Shown here: positions 1 to 9,583 of the stretch, in pieces
Layout of the letters: every line of letters begins with the position of its first letter
How positions within the stretch are numbered: position 1 is the first letter of the stretch
Assembly: GCA_019239425.1 (NCBI GenBank)
Contig: JAFAZX010000068.1
Coordinates: 186,001 to 250,000 of the forward strand
DNA: 64,000 nt
Direction: 5' to 3'
From: Acidobacteriota bacterium
GTDB lineage: Bacteria > Acidobacteriota > Blastocatellia > Pyrinomonadales > Pyrinomonadaceae
Program-made: the position numbers and the translations under genes
Notes under the pieces: generated by a model
Database searches by the model: none
What the model was told of the DNA's origin: nothing
The model's input: only the letters and a program-made list of their open reading frames with translations

Positions 1-434
1 CGAACACGCAGCAGCTGCTCGAAGACTTCGTCACGCGCACCGACTTCGCGGTCGAATATCCTGAGTCGATGCTGCCGACCGACTACGTGGACAAGCTGAA
101 CGCGCGGGCCGGCGCGCCGCTCACGCAAGTCGAGCGCGACCAGCTCGTCGCCGGGCTGCTGACCGGCAAGGAGACGCGCGCGAGCGTGCTGCGCAGGGTG
201 GCCGAGAACCCCGAGTTCACGCGGCGCGAGACGAACCGTGCCTTCGTCTACATGCAGTACCTCGGCTACCTGCGGCGCGCGCCGAACGACGCGCCCGACA
301 CCAGCTTCGCCGGTTTCGACTTCTGGCTCTCGAAGCTCGAACAGTTCGGCGGCGACTACCGCAGCGCCGAGATGGTCAAAGCCTTCCTCTCCTCCACCGA
401 ATACCGCGCGCGCTTCCAGACGCCGACGCCGTGA
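1..434 (+). CDS. DUF4214 domain protein, 3' fragment
   Basis: The reading frame is open from base 3 and the start lies outside the window, so only the last ~143 residues are seen. The repeated pattern of a Tyr-Val-Leu-like helix (YVDKLNARAG), a VLRRVAEN segment, NRAFVYMQYLGYLRRAPN and a closing FLSSTEYRARF is typical of DUF4214. These domains occur in large surface or secreted proteins and are frequent in Acidobacteriota, often beside Calx-beta or lamin-tail domains. The gene downstream carries exactly those domains, so the two may belong to one set of exported proteins. The biochemical role of DUF4214 is not known to me. Confidence 0.75.
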   Translation, partial: NTQQLLEDFVTRTDFAVEYPESMLPTDYVDKLNARAGAPLTQVERDQLVAGLLTGKETRASVLRRVAENPEFTRRETNRAFVYMQYLGYLRRAPNDAPDTSFAGFDFWLSKLEQFGGDYRSAEMVKAFLSSTEYRARFQTPTP

Positions 435-439
435 AGCAG

Positions 440-526
440 CAGGCAGTAGGCAGTTAGAATCCTTAACACAAGGAATTCTGAATTTAATCTCTCAACCCTC
501 TTAACGCGGAGCGACTGCCTACTGCC
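440..526. repeat. GTAGGCAGT-type intergenic hairpin
   Basis: GGCAGTAGGCAGT near 444-456 is the reverse complement of ACTGCCTACTGCC at 514-526. Extra tandem copies of the CTGCCTACTGCC word continue to about 543. A closely related hairpin stands at 58767-58844. It sits after the DUF4214 gene and may terminate transcription, although no T-tract follows. Confidence 0.6.
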
Positions 527-674
527 ATCTGCCTACTGCCTACTATCAGGCTTGACGGCCCGGCATCTATCCGATAAAAATTCTACGCCGCAAACATTCT
601 GCGTGCGTGTCTCGCCTGCCGGCCGCAGGGCCGGGCTTACTAAACACTCAGGGTCAAGAAAGGATTTACAATCC

Positions 675-3600
675 GTGGCTACTTCGCCCCACAGCGGCCG
701 GCGCTTAGCGCCCGCGCGCCGCCAGACGTTCGCCGTCCTGACGGCCGCCTTCCTCCTCCTCCAGCAAGCCATCATCTTCGCGCCCTCCGCCTCCGCTCAG
801 GTGAAGCGCGCGACGAAACTCGACGCGCCCTCCGCGACGAAGGCGGAGAAGGCGCCGGCCAAGCCCGGAGTCGGGAAACTGCCCGCGCCCTCCCTCGACG
901 ACACGGTCAGCCCTCTGGCCCCTTCGATGACGGTCGTCATCAGCCAGGTCTACGGCGGCGGCGGAGCCACCACCGGCTCGCCGACCTACAAGAACGACTA
1001 CGTCGAGCTGTTCAACCTCTCTGCGAGCACCGTCGTGCTGACCGGCTATTCGCTCCAGTACGGCGCGGCCACGGGGAACTTCGGCAGCGTCAGCACCAAC
1101 ATCTACTCCTTCCCCGCCGGCACGAGCATTCCCGCCGGCAAATACCTGTTCGTGCAGTTAAGCTCGGCGGGCACCGTCGGCGGCAACTTCCCCGTGTCCC
1201 CCGACCTGACGACCACCAACCTCACCATGAGTGCGGCGAGCGGTAAGGTCGCGCTCGCCAACACGACGACGGCCCTGGGCTGCGGCGCTACCGCGACGCC
1301 GTGCACCCTGCCCGACGCGCGCATCGTCGATCTGGTCTCGTACGGCGCGTCCAACAACGGCGAGGGCGGCACCACCGTCAACAACGGCACGGCCCTCACC
1401 AACACGCAGGGCGCGGTGCGCAAGTCGAACGGCTGCACCGACACCGACAACAACAACTCCGACTTCGACGTGGTCACCAACCCCGTGCCGCGCAACAGCA
1501 CCTCGCCGACCAACTCGTGCAGCGCGGCCCCGGCGATCACGCTCTCCATCAACGACGTGTCGCAAGACGAGGGCAACGCCGGCACGACCGCCTTCACCTT
1601 CACCGTCAGCCTCTCGGCGGCCAGCGCCTCGAACGTCACCTTCAACTGGGGCACGGCCGACGGGTCGGCGACGGCGCCGTCCGACTACACGGCCGTCGCG
1701 GGCGGCAGCGGCACTATCACCGCCGGCAACATCTCGACGACCGTCACGGTCAACGTCAACGGCGACACGACCGCCGAGCTGAACGAGACCTTCTTCGTCA
1801 ACATCACCAACGTCGTCGGCGCGACCGTCACCGACGGGCAGGGCCAGGGCACCATCGTCAACGACGACTTCACCATCGTCCCGATCTACCAAATCCAGGG
1901 CAGCACCCCGACCAACGGCAGCGACTTCAACTCGCCTTACAACGGCCAGTCGGTGGCGACGACCGGCATCGTCACGCTGCTCAAGACGGGCCAGAACACC
2001 GGCGCCACCAGCACGGCCAACGGTTTCTTCCTCCAAGACCCGACGGGCGACGGCAACACCGACACCTCGGACGGCATCTTCGTCTTCACCTCCACGGTGC
2101 CGACGGTCGCCGTGGGCGACTCGGTGCGGGTGGCCGGCACCGTGCAGGAGTTCAACGGGCTGACCGAGATCGGCTCGGTCTCGAACGTCACCGTGCTCTC
2201 GACCGGCAACAGCCTGCCCGCCGACATCGAGTTCACCCCGAGCGACCTCGACCCGACCGCGCCGCCGTGGCAGCCGCAGTTGGAGAAGTACGAGGGCATG
2301 CGCGTCTGCTCGGCCACCGGCGGGTACGTCACCGTCGCGCCGAACGACAACTTCTACGACGTGTACGCGGTGCTCGTGGGCGTTGACCGCCCGCTGCGCG
2401 AGCCCGGCATCCAGATCACGACGGCCGTCCCGCCCGACCCGGGCGAGGCCACGCCCGACCCGAACGTCCCGCGCTGGGATCGGAACCCCGAGCGGCTCAA
2501 GATCGACACCAACGGCCGCGCCGGCGCGGCCAACATGCCCTACACCTCGAACGTGACCATGAGCGTGACGGGGCCGCTCGACTTCGCCTTCGGCGAGTAC
2601 CGCCTCGTCGCCGAGCAAGACCCCTCGGCCTCCCCGAACATGACGGCCGTCGCGGCGCCCGCGCCCGAGGCGGACGAGTTCACCGTCGCCAGCTACAACA
2701 TCGAGAACTTCAACAACAACGCGACGCAGCGGCAGAAGGCCGCGCTGACCATCCGCGAACAGCTGCACCTGCCCGACATCCTCGGCACGGTCGAAATCTT
2801 CGACCTCGCAGACCTCCAGGCGCTCCGCGACCAGATCAACAACGACGAGGTCGCCGCCAGCAACCCGAACCCGCAGTACGAGGCATACCTCGTCGAGCAG
2901 GACGGCACGAGCGAGGACAACGACCAGGACGTCGGCTTCCTCGTCAAGACCTCGCGCGTGCAGGTCAACAGCGTGACGCAGAGGCTCGCCACGGAGACTT
3001 ACAACGTGCCGGGCGGCGGGACGGCCCTGCTGCACGACCGCCCGCCCCTCGTCCTCGACGCGACCGTCGACCCGAGCGGCCCCGCGCCGCAGCACGTCAT
3101 CGTCGTCGTCAACCACCTGCGCTCGTTCATCTGCATCGAGGCCGACGTCGACCCGACGGTCGCGGCCGGCTGCGCCGGCGGCGCGGCCGACGGCCCGCGC
3201 GTCCGCGAGAAGCGGCGCAAGCAGGCCGAGTCCATCGCCGGACTTCTACAGGAACTCCAGACCAACAACCCGGGCGTGCCCGTCATGTCGGTCGGCGACT
3301 ACAACGCCTTCCAGTTCAGCGACGGCTTCACCGACCCGATTAAGACCATCAAGGGCCTCGCGACCGTGGACAACGAGTTGGCGGTTGACGCGAGCCCCGA
3401 CCTCGTCAACCCCGACTTCACCGACGTGGTAGACCTGCTGCCCGCCGCCGACCGCTACAGCTTCGTCTTCGAGGGCACGCCGCAGGCGCTCGACCACCAC
3501 ATCATCAACGGGGCCGCGCGCAGGCGCTACACGCGCGCCGCCATCGCACGCGTCAACTCGGACTTCCCCGAGGCGCCCGCGGCGACCTACGTCAACAACG

Positions 3601-4976
3601 CGTCTACGCCCGAGCGCAACTCCGACCACGACCCCGTCGTCTCCTACTACCGCCTCGGCGCGGCCCCGGCGCTCGGCTCGTTCATCATCAGCGAGTTCCG
3701 CTTCCGCGGCCCCGGCGCGGGCATCGTGGAGGGGGCGCCCGTCCCCGGCGGCGAAGAGACGGGCGGCCCGCGCGAGCCCACTTCGCAGGACGGCGACGAG
3801 TTCATCGAGTTCTACAACAACACCGACCAGGACGTCACCGTCTCGACGCTCGACAACTCGTCGGGCTGGGCGCTCGTCGCCTCGGACGGCGCGACGCGCT
3901 TCATCATCCCGAACGGGACGGTCATCCCCGCGCGCGCGCACTTCCTCGCCGCCGGCCCCAGCTACTCGCTCAGCTCCTACGGGCAGGGCGACCCGGTGCT
4001 CCTGCCCGGCGACATGGGCTTTATCAACTCCTTCTACTCGGACGAGATACCTGACGGCAGCGGCATCGCGGTCTTCAGCTCGGCCGACCCGTCGAACTTC
4101 AACCTCGACAACCGGCTCGACGCCGCGGGCTACGCGACCGCCGACGCGCTCTACCGCGAAGGCGTGGGCTTCCCGCCCCCCGTGGACGAGGCGACGGCCG
4201 ACATCGAGTACAGCTTCGTGCGCAGGGTCTGCGTCACCCCCGGCGCGGGGTGCGGCGCCGGTCTGCCGAAGGACACTTCCGAGAACGTGAACGACTTCAT
4301 CGCCGTCAGCACCAACGCCGCCCCGACCGCGCTCGGCTCGAAGCTCGGCGCGCCGGGGCCGGAGGGGCTGACGAGCCCCGTCAACGGCAATGCGACGATG
4401 GCGGGCTCTCTGCTCGACCCGTCGGTCTCCGCGTCGCAGGCGCCGAACCGCGTCCGCGACTTCACGTCGAACCCGAGCCAGCACTCGCCGATGGGGACGC
4501 TCTCCATCCGCCGGACGATCACGAACCACACGGGCGCTCCCGTCTTCTACCTCGCCTTCCGCATCATCGACATGACGACCTTCCCCGTTCCCACGGGGAC
4601 GGCCGACCTGCGCGCCATCGACTCCGACGACATACAGGTCACGATCAACGGCAGCCCCGTCGACGTGCGCGGCACGTACGTCGAGCAGCCGCCGAACCAG
4701 ACGAACGGCGGCGGCCTGAACTCTTCGATGGGCGTCGGCTACGTCAACCTCGGCGAGAACGCGCTCGAAGACGGCGAGTCGATCAACGTGCAGTTCCTGC
4801 TCGGCATCGTCCAGACCGGGGGCTACCGCTTCTACGTCAACATCGAGATGCTCACCGACACGCCCTTCCCGCCGGACGCGCCCGCGGCACCTCTGAACGC
4901 TCCCGCCGCGCACAAGATGAAGAAGTTCCAGCGGGAGCAGCGGACGCGCGAGCGCGGCCGCCGCGTCAACAGGTAA
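675..4976 (+). CDS. secreted multidomain nuclease: lamin-tail, Calx-beta, exonuclease/phosphatase, lamin-tail
   Basis: The protein is about 1433 residues from GTG 675, which is preceded by AAAGGA. A TTG at 552 would add 41 residues that do not look like a leader. After an Arg-rich start comes a hydrophobic stretch ending SASAQ, a Sec signal peptide. Domains in order: a lamin-tail domain (VISQVYGGGG, then DYVELFN), a Calx-beta domain (EGNAGTTAFTFTVSL to the acidic NDDF end), an OB-fold-like segment (GQSVATTGIVT, GFFLQDP) and an endonuclease/exonuclease/phosphatase domain. The last is marked by SYNIENF, GDYNAF and SDHDPV, which supply the metal and phosphate ligands. A second lamin-tail domain follows (DEFIEFYNNT), then a C-terminal beta-rich part. 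This resembles ExeM/NucH-type extracellular nucleases that degrade environmental DNA for phosphate or biofilm remodelling; this role is inferred. Confidence 0.8.
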   Translation: MATSPHSGRRLAPARRQTFAVLTAAFLLLQQAIIFAPSASAQVKRATKLDAPSATKAEKAPAKPGVGKLPAPSLDDTVSPLAPSMTVVISQVYGGGGATTGSPTYKNDYVELFNLSASTVVLTGYSLQYGAATGNFGSVSTNIYSFPAGTSIPAGKYLFVQLSSAGTVGGNFPVSPDLTTTNLTMSAASGKVALANTTTALGCGATATPCTLPDARIVDLVSYGASNNGEGGTTVNNGTALTNTQGAVRKSNGCTDTDNNNSDFDVVTNPVPRNSTSPTNSCSAAPAITLSINDVSQDEGNAGTTAFTFTVSLSAASASNVTFNWGTADGSATAPSDYTAVAGGSGTITAGNISTTVTVNVNGDTTAELNETFFVNITNVVGATVTDGQGQGTIVNDDFTIVPIYQIQGSTPTNGSDFNSPYNGQSVATTGIVTLLKTGQNTGATSTANGFFLQDPTGDGNTDTSDGIFVFTSTVPTVAVGDSVRVAGTVQEFNGLTEIGSVSNVTVLSTGNSLPADIEFTPSDLDPTAPPWQPQLEKYEGMRVCSATGGYVTVAPNDNFYDVYAVLVGVDRPLREPGIQITTAVPPDPGEATPDPNVPRWDRNPERLKIDTNGRAGAANMPYTSNVTMSVTGPLDFAFGEYRLVAEQDPSASPNMTAVAAPAPEADEFTVASYNIENFNNNATQRQKAALTIREQLHLPDILGTVEIFDLADLQALRDQINNDEVAASNPNPQYEAYLVEQDGTSEDNDQDVGFLVKTSRVQVNSVTQRLATETYNVPGGGTALLHDRPPLVLDATVDPSGPAPQHVIVVVNHLRSFICIEADVDPTVAAGCAGGAADGPRVREKRRKQAESIAGLLQELQTNNPGVPVMSVGDYNAFQFSDGFTDPIKTIKGLATVDNELAVDASPDLVNPDFTDVVDLLPAADRYSFVFEGTPQALDHHIINGAARRRYTRAAIARVNSDFPEAPAATYVNNASTPERNSDHDPVVSYYRLGAAPALGSFIISEFRFRGPGAGIVEGAPVPGGEETGGPREPTSQDGDEFIEFYNNTDQDVTVSTLDNSSGWALVASDGATRFIIPNGTVIPARAHFLAAGPSYSLSSYGQGDPVLLPGDMGFINSFYSDEIPDGSGIAVFSSADPSNFNLDNRLDAAGYATADALYREGVGFPPPVDEATADIEYSFVRRVCVTPGAGCGAGLPKDTSENVNDFIAVSTNAAPTALGSKLGAPGPEGLTSPVNGNATMAGSLLDPSVSASQAPNRVRDFTSNPSQHSPMGTLSIRRTITNHTGAPVFYLAFRIIDMTTFPVPTGTADLRAIDSDDIQVTINGSPVDVRGTYVEQPPNQTNGGGLNSSMGVGYVNLGENALEDGESINVQFLLGIVQTGGYRFYVNIEMLTDTPFPPDAPAAPLNAPAAHKMKKFQREQRTRERGRRVNR

Positions 4977-4986
4977 GCACGCTTTT

Positions 4987-5073
4987 AGGGGCGCGGAAGT
5001 AGGAACGCGAAACGCTGAACTGAAGGCACGAGGCTTTCAGTTCAGCGTTTCGCGTTCCTACTTCCGCGCCCCT
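4987..5073. repeat. 38-bp perfect inverted repeat
   Basis: Bases 4987-5024 are an exact reverse complement of 5036-5073, with an 11-base loop. The hairpin starts 11 bases after the nuclease stop codon. There is no T-run, so it is either a strong intergenic RNA hairpin or a miniature repeat rather than a classical terminator. Confidence 0.85.
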
Positions 5074-5520
5074 TCTGCTGGCATGCTGTTTGTTGCTCTG
5101 GAGGCGAAGGTTTCGGCCTTCGGGTGCCCGGACAAAGGCGCGGCGGGAGGGGGCGGTGAAACCCTTTCCCGTTGTACCAGTTAAGTTAGAAGCTCTTTGG
5201 AAGCTCGCACACAGGGGCCGGTCGGGGCGGCCGCCCGCATCCGATTTTTTGGACTTTTCGATTCAAGTTTTCGGACGGCTAAATCCGCCCGGCGCGGCGC
5301 GAATTCGACCTTGCGGGGCGGGGCGAAATGTAGTATTTAACTTCGCGTTTCCGCCGCCGTAACAGCCGCGAAAACGTCTTCCCGTAAGGTGTGAGTTTCA
5401 GTTCTCTTTCTAGCCATCTTTCAATCCAACAAGGTCGGACGAAACTTCGGGAGACGTTCGGAAAGAATGGCGCTCTTGTCCCGAACCACCGTAGACAACT
5501 CAGCAGGAAAAGGAAGAAAT
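5074..5520. other. intergenic region before the Oar-like receptor
   Basis: About 450 bases without a convincing gene. A 90-codon open frame at 5090-5362 has no family resemblance and no clear ribosome site. The tail holds the AGGAAAAGGAAGAA Shine-Dalgarno region of the next gene. Two short AT-rich patches, TTTTTTGGACTTTTCG near 5246 and TAGTATTTAACTT near 5332, could host a promoter, but I cannot fix one. Confidence 0.4.
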
Positions 5521-8500
5521 ATGTTTAAAAATTCCCTCCGCAAGTCAGCCTCCGCGCTGGGCTTGCTCATCTTCTGCCTCGTCATGGCCGCGCCCGCCGC
5601 GTGGGCGCAGTCCACGACCCAGGGCGCCGTCGGCGGCACGGTCAAGGACCCGCAGGGTTCCGTCGTCGCCAACGCCTCGGTCACCGTCAGGAACGAGGAG
5701 ACGAACAAGGAGGTCTCCGCCACGACCGACGACGAGGGCCGCTTCCGCGTCGTCCAGCTCGACCCGGGCAACTACACCGTCGCCATCAACGCCTCGGGCT
5801 TTGCCGCCTTCACCCAGCAGAAGGTCGTCGTCGAGGTCGGCCGCGTCACGCCGCTCGACATCAGCCTCGGCATCGCCGGCGCGCAGGAGACCGTGCAGGT
5901 GACGAGCGAGGCGCCCGTCATCAACACGCAGCAGCAGGACTTTTCGACCAACGTCAACCAGACCTCCATTAACAACCTGCCGATTAACGGCCGCCGCTGG
6001 TCGAACTACGCGCTGCTCTCGCCGGGCGCGGTGCCCGACGGCACCTTCGGCCTCATCTCGTTCCGCGGCATCTCGGGCCTGCTGAACAACAACACCATCG
6101 ACGGCGGCGACAACAACCAGGCCTTCTTCGCCGAGGAGCGCGGCCGCACCCGCATCAGCTACTCGGTCAGCCAGTCGGCCATCCGCGAGTTCCAGGTCAA
6201 CACTTCGAGCTACTCGGCGGAGTACGGCCGCTCGGCGGGCGGCGTCGTCAACGCCGTCACCAAGTCGGGCACGAACAACTTCCACGGCGACGCCTTCTAC
6301 TTCCAGCGCAACAACAAGTGGGGCGCGCGCAACCCGCGCAGTTTCGTCAGCCAGCAGGTCGCCACGACGACCGTCAACGGCGCCACCGTCCCCGTCTTCG
6401 GCCCCGTCGCCTTCAAGCCCGATGACGTGCGCCACCAGTACGGCGGCACCATCGGCGGCCCCATCGTCAAGGACAAGGCCTTCTTCTTCTTCTCCTACGA
6501 CCAGCAGAAGCGCGACTTCCCCGGCGTCGCCACCTTCACGGCCGTCGACTTCCTGAACCGCGTGGACACCTGCCTGCTGACGGCCGCCCGCGCGTCGTCC
6601 GTTTCGCTCGGGACGTGCGCGGCCTACCCCGGCACCGGCAACGCGAGCCGCTCCGGCAACAACGCCGCGACGCTCGGCACCGGCAAGGGCCTGACGGGCG
6701 CCCAGGTCTCCAACGCGCTCAACTTCCTCAACAGCATCACCGGCGAGGTGCCGCGCACCGGCGACCAGCGCCTCGTGCTGCCGAAGATCGACTGGAACAT
6801 CAACAGCAAGAACACGCTGACGGGCACCTTCAACAGCCTGCGCTGGGATTCGCCCGCCGGCATCCAGACCCAGGCCATCAACCAGCGCGCCCGCGACAAC
6901 TTCGGCGACGACGGCGTCAACATCGACTGGATCACGCTGCGCCTGAACTCGACGATCTCGACCACGCTGCTCAACGAGGCGCGCTACCAGTACGGCCGCG
7001 ACTTCGAGTTCCAGCACAGCCAGCCGCCGCTCGCCGGCGAGCCGACCAACTCCGTCGGCGGCCGCTCGCCGCAGACCTTCATCACCAACGGCTTCACCTT
7101 CGGCATCCCCGAGTTCCTGGAGCGCGACAAGTTCCCCGACGAGCGGCGCAACCAGTTCGCCGACACGATGACGCTCTCGCACGGCAACCACACGCTCAAG
7201 TGGGGCGGCGACGTCAACTTCGTCAAGGACATCATCAACAACCTCCGCTTCTCGGGCGGCGAGTTCAACTACACGGGCGGCGTCAACGCGGCCGGCTTCT
7301 ACGGGGGCCTCAACGACTTCATCATCGACTACACCAACTTCGTCTCGCCGGGCGCGCTCCCCGCGAACACGCCGTGCTACAGCAGCACGCGCACCGTGGG
7401 CAAGTGCTACGGCGGCAACTTCAACCAGGGCCTCGGCGTCCTCGGCCTGACGATGAAGACGACCGACTTCAACTTCTTCCTCCAGGACGACTGGCGCGTC
7501 AACCCGCGCCTCACGCTGAACCTCGGCCTGCGCTACGAGTACCAGAAGAACCCCGACCCGATTAACGTCAACTCGCTGCTGCCGCAGACCGGCAACAAGG
7601 TCAGCGACAAGAACAACTGGGGCCCGCGCCTCGGCTTCGCCTACGACCTGACCGGCGACGGCAAGACCTCGATGCGCGGCGGCTGGGGCCTCTACTACGG
7701 CCGCGTCATTAACTCGACCGTCTACAACGCGCTCATCAACACGGGCGTCGGCCCCGACGTGGCGCAGCGTCAGGTTCAGCTCCCGGCCTCCAACGCGGCC
7801 GCCCCGAGCTACCCGAACCTGCTGACCGCCGGCACGCTCGTGCCCTCGGCCGTCCAGTACTTCTCGCCGAAGTTCCAGCTCCCGCAGATTCACCAGGCCG
7901 ACTTCATCGTCGAGCGCCAGATCGCGCGCAACACGGTCGTCTCGGCCTCGTACCTGTTCAGCTTCGGCAACTCGCTGCCGAACTTCGTGGACACGAACCT
8001 GCCCGCCCCGGTCTTCGTTGACCTCGTCGCCTCGGGCGGCCCCTACAACGGCCTGACCTTCCGCACGCCGCTCTTCCTGGGCGCGACGCAGCCGACCGCG
8101 TTCACGACCCCGCGTCCGAACCCGGCCTACGGCGCCGTCACCGAGATCCGCAGCGACGTCTGGTCGAAGTACCACGCGCTGGTGCTCCAGGCCAACCGCC
8201 GCCTGACGGGTGGTCTCCAGTTCCAGACCAGCTACACGCTCTCGCGCGCGACGGACAACGGTCAGACTTCGACCACGTTCACGACGAACAACTCGCCCTT
8301 CAACGCCTTCGACCAGTCGGCCGACCGGGCCTACTCCTCCTTCGACCGCCGGCATAAGTTCGTCGCCAGCGTCGTCTACAACACCGACTTCGCCAGCCTG
8401 AAGGACAGCGCGGTCGGCCGCGCCATCTTCAACGGCTGGACGTTCGCGCCCATCTTCAACGCCTTCTCGGGCCAGCGCTACTCGGGCCTCGTCTCCAACG

Positions 8501-8898
8501 CCATCGCGCCGGCCTCGTTCGGCTTCACGACCTGCACGAGCGGCGGCGTGACGGCGACCTGCACGACGCCGGCCGGCGGCGTCAACGGCTCGGGCGGCTC
8601 CAACCGCTTCGGCGGCGCGGTGCGCAACGTCTTCAAGCAGCCGAACATCTGGTACCTCGACATGCGCATCTCGCGCCGCTTCCAGATCAAGGAGGACGTG
8701 GCGTTCGAGATTCTGGCCGAGGGCTTCAACCTCTTCAACCGGACGCAGGTGACGGGCGTTAACACGACGCTCTACTCGCTCTCCGGCAACACGCTGACCT
8801 ACAACAGCGGCGCCAGCGGCTTCGGCTCGGTGACCGGCGCCGACAGCACGCTCTTCCGCGAGCGCCAGGTTCAGCTCGGCGCCCGCTTCCAGTTCTAA
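5521..8898 (+). CDS. Oar-like TonB-dependent receptor with carboxypeptidase-regulatory domain
   Basis: From ATG 5521 (preceded by AGGAAAAGGAAG) the protein has 1125 residues. A signal peptide (LLIFCLVMAAPAAWAQ) is followed by a Cna-B-like carboxypeptidase-regulatory domain (GAVGGTVKDPQGSVV, DPGNYTVAI). A plug domain comes next (TINNLPINGRRW-like segment, IREFQVNTSSYSAEYG, GGVVNAVTKSG), and then a long beta-barrel ending in the aromatic-terminated strand QLGARFQF, the usual signal for outer-membrane insertion. Such receptors are greatly expanded in Acidobacteriota and are thought to take up oligosaccharides, peptides or metal chelates using TonB/ExbBD energy. The substrate cannot be told from sequence. 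The gene is monocistronic and ends at a strong terminator. Confidence 0.9.
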   Translation: MFKNSLRKSASALGLLIFCLVMAAPAAWAQSTTQGAVGGTVKDPQGSVVANASVTVRNEETNKEVSATTDDEGRFRVVQLDPGNYTVAINASGFAAFTQQKVVVEVGRVTPLDISLGIAGAQETVQVTSEAPVINTQQQDFSTNVNQTSINNLPINGRRWSNYALLSPGAVPDGTFGLISFRGISGLLNNNTIDGGDNNQAFFAEERGRTRISYSVSQSAIREFQVNTSSYSAEYGRSAGGVVNAVTKSGTNNFHGDAFYFQRNNKWGARNPRSFVSQQVATTTVNGATVPVFGPVAFKPDDVRHQYGGTIGGPIVKDKAFFFFSYDQQKRDFPGVATFTAVDFLNRVDTCLLTAARASSVSLGTCAAYPGTGNASRSGNNAATLGTGKGLTGAQVSNALNFLNSITGEVPRTGDQRLVLPKIDWNINSKNTLTGTFNSLRWDSPAGIQTQAINQRARDNFGDDGVNIDWITLRLNSTISTTLLNEARYQYGRDFEFQHSQPPLAGEPTNSVGGRSPQTFITNGFTFGIPEFLERDKFPDERRNQFADTMTLSHGNHTLKWGGDVNFVKDIINNLRFSGGEFNYTGGVNAAGFYGGLNDFIIDYTNFVSPGALPANTPCYSSTRTVGKCYGGNFNQGLGVLGLTMKTTDFNFFLQDDWRVNPRLTLNLGLRYEYQKNPDPINVNSLLPQTGNKVSDKNNWGPRLGFAYDLTGDGKTSMRGGWGLYYGRVINSTVYNALINTGVGPDVAQRQVQLPASNAAAPSYPNLLTAGTLVPSAVQYFSPKFQLPQIHQADFIVERQIARNTVVSASYLFSFGNSLPNFVDTNLPAPVFVDLVASGGPYNGLTFRTPLFLGATQPTAFTTPRPNPAYGAVTEIRSDVWSKYHALVLQANRRLTGGLQFQTSYTLSRATDNGQTSTTFTTNNSPFNAFDQSADRAYSSFDRRHKFVASVVYNTDFASLKDSAVGRAIFNGWTFAPIFNAFSGQRYSGLVSNAIAPASFGFTTCTSGGVTATCTTPAGGVNGSGGSNRFGGAVRNVFKQPNIWYLDMRISRRFQIKEDVAFEILAEGFNLFNRTQVTGVNTTLYSLSGNTLTYNSGASGFGSVTGADSTLFRERQVQLGARFQF

Positions 8899-8931
8899 AC
8901 TTAGAACCTTCGGAGCCGCCACTCCTTCAAA

Positions 8932-8972
8932 GGGCGCGAGAGACCACACGTCTCTCGCGCCCTCTTTTCTTT
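8932..8972 (+). terminator. rho-independent terminator after the receptor gene
   Basis: GGGCGCGAGAGAC (8932-8944) pairs perfectly with GTCTCTCGCGCCC (8950-8962) around a 5-base loop and is followed by TCTTTTCTTTC. The position 34 bases past the receptor stop fits a terminator for it. Confidence 0.85.
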
Positions 8973-9185
8973 CCCGCGAGACTTGTCCCAAGACAGGCCG
9001 CCCGCGTACGGAAACGAACCCGCGGCGGACGCACGGCCCTGCCACTCTCAACGGCGCATCTTCCCTCCCTTCAACACCTTTCCCCTTATCGGTGATGATG
9101 GCATGTCTGTTGCCATCCCTAAGCTTCGGAACGTGAGAGTTGACGCGCTCTCCCGACACACACTATCGAGGAGGATGAGAACAAA

Positions 9186-9398
9186 ATGGGTGCTCCGAAC
9201 AGTGACGAGATGGAAGGCAAATACAACCAGGCGAAGGGCTCCGTCAAGGAGGGCCTCGGCCGCCTGACCGGCGACGACGACATGCGCGCCGAAGGCTCGG
9301 CCGATAAGATGAAGGGCGACGTTCAGGAGGGCTTTGGCACCGCCAAGCGCAAGGTCGGCGAGGCCATCGAAGACGTGGGCGACGCCATCAAGCACTAA
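9186..9398 (+). CDS. CsbD family stress protein
   Basis: A 70-residue, highly charged protein with no membrane segment. MEGKYNQAKGSVKEGLGRLTG is replaced here only by its key words: the family signature N-Q-x-K-G-x-x-K-E-x-x-G-x-x-T-G is present near residues 14-28, followed by a second K-G-D-x-Q-E-x-x-G repeat. CsbD-like proteins are small, abundant proteins induced by general stress in many bacteria; the molecular role is unclear. GAGGAGGATGAG stands upstream of ATG 9186. The gene is followed by its own terminator. Confidence 0.9.
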   Translation: MGAPNSDEMEGKYNQAKGSVKEGLGRLTGDDDMRAEGSADKMKGDVQEGFGTAKRKVGEAIEDVGDAIKH

Positions 9399-9424
9399 CC
9401 CGTTCTTCTAACTTAAAAACAAAA

Positions 9425-9460
9425 GAGGCCGCCGCCGGTCGTCATACCGGCGGCGGCCTC
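9425..9460 (+). terminator. hairpin terminator after csbD-like gene
   Basis: A 15-bp perfect GC-rich stem (9425-9439 with 9446-9460, loop CGTCAT) is followed by CTTCTATTT. It lies 27 bases after the stop of the CsbD-like gene. Confidence 0.8.
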
Positions 9461-9497
9461 CTTCTATTTCAACGCTAAGGTTTGAAGGGTTAATTAT

Positions 9498-9567
9498 CAC
9501 CACAGAGACACAGAGGCACAGCTTGAAGACATATCTCATCAAGCTGTGCCTCTGTGTCTCTGTGGTG
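9498..9567. repeat. CACAGAG-type intergenic palindrome, copy 1
   Basis: 29-bp perfect arms (9498-9526 and 9539-9567), built on the words CCACAGAGACACAGAGG and its complement, with a 12-base loop. It stands between two convergent genes. Two relatives lie at 12131-12215 and 55917-55993. Confidence 0.85.
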
Positions 9568-9583
9568 AACTTCTTTCCCGCCT

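Noticed and set aside
5090..5362. 90-codon open frame between the nuclease and receptor genes
   Set aside because: No family resemblance, no clear ribosome site and composition like intergenic DNA.
5545..9159. Very long open frame on the minus strand opposite the receptor gene (also 1158-3116 and 3246-4913 opposite the nuclease gene)
   Set aside because: High GC content removes stop codons from antisense frames; the translations are Arg/Val/Ala/Asp-rich with no domain, while the plus-strand frames have clear families and signal peptides.
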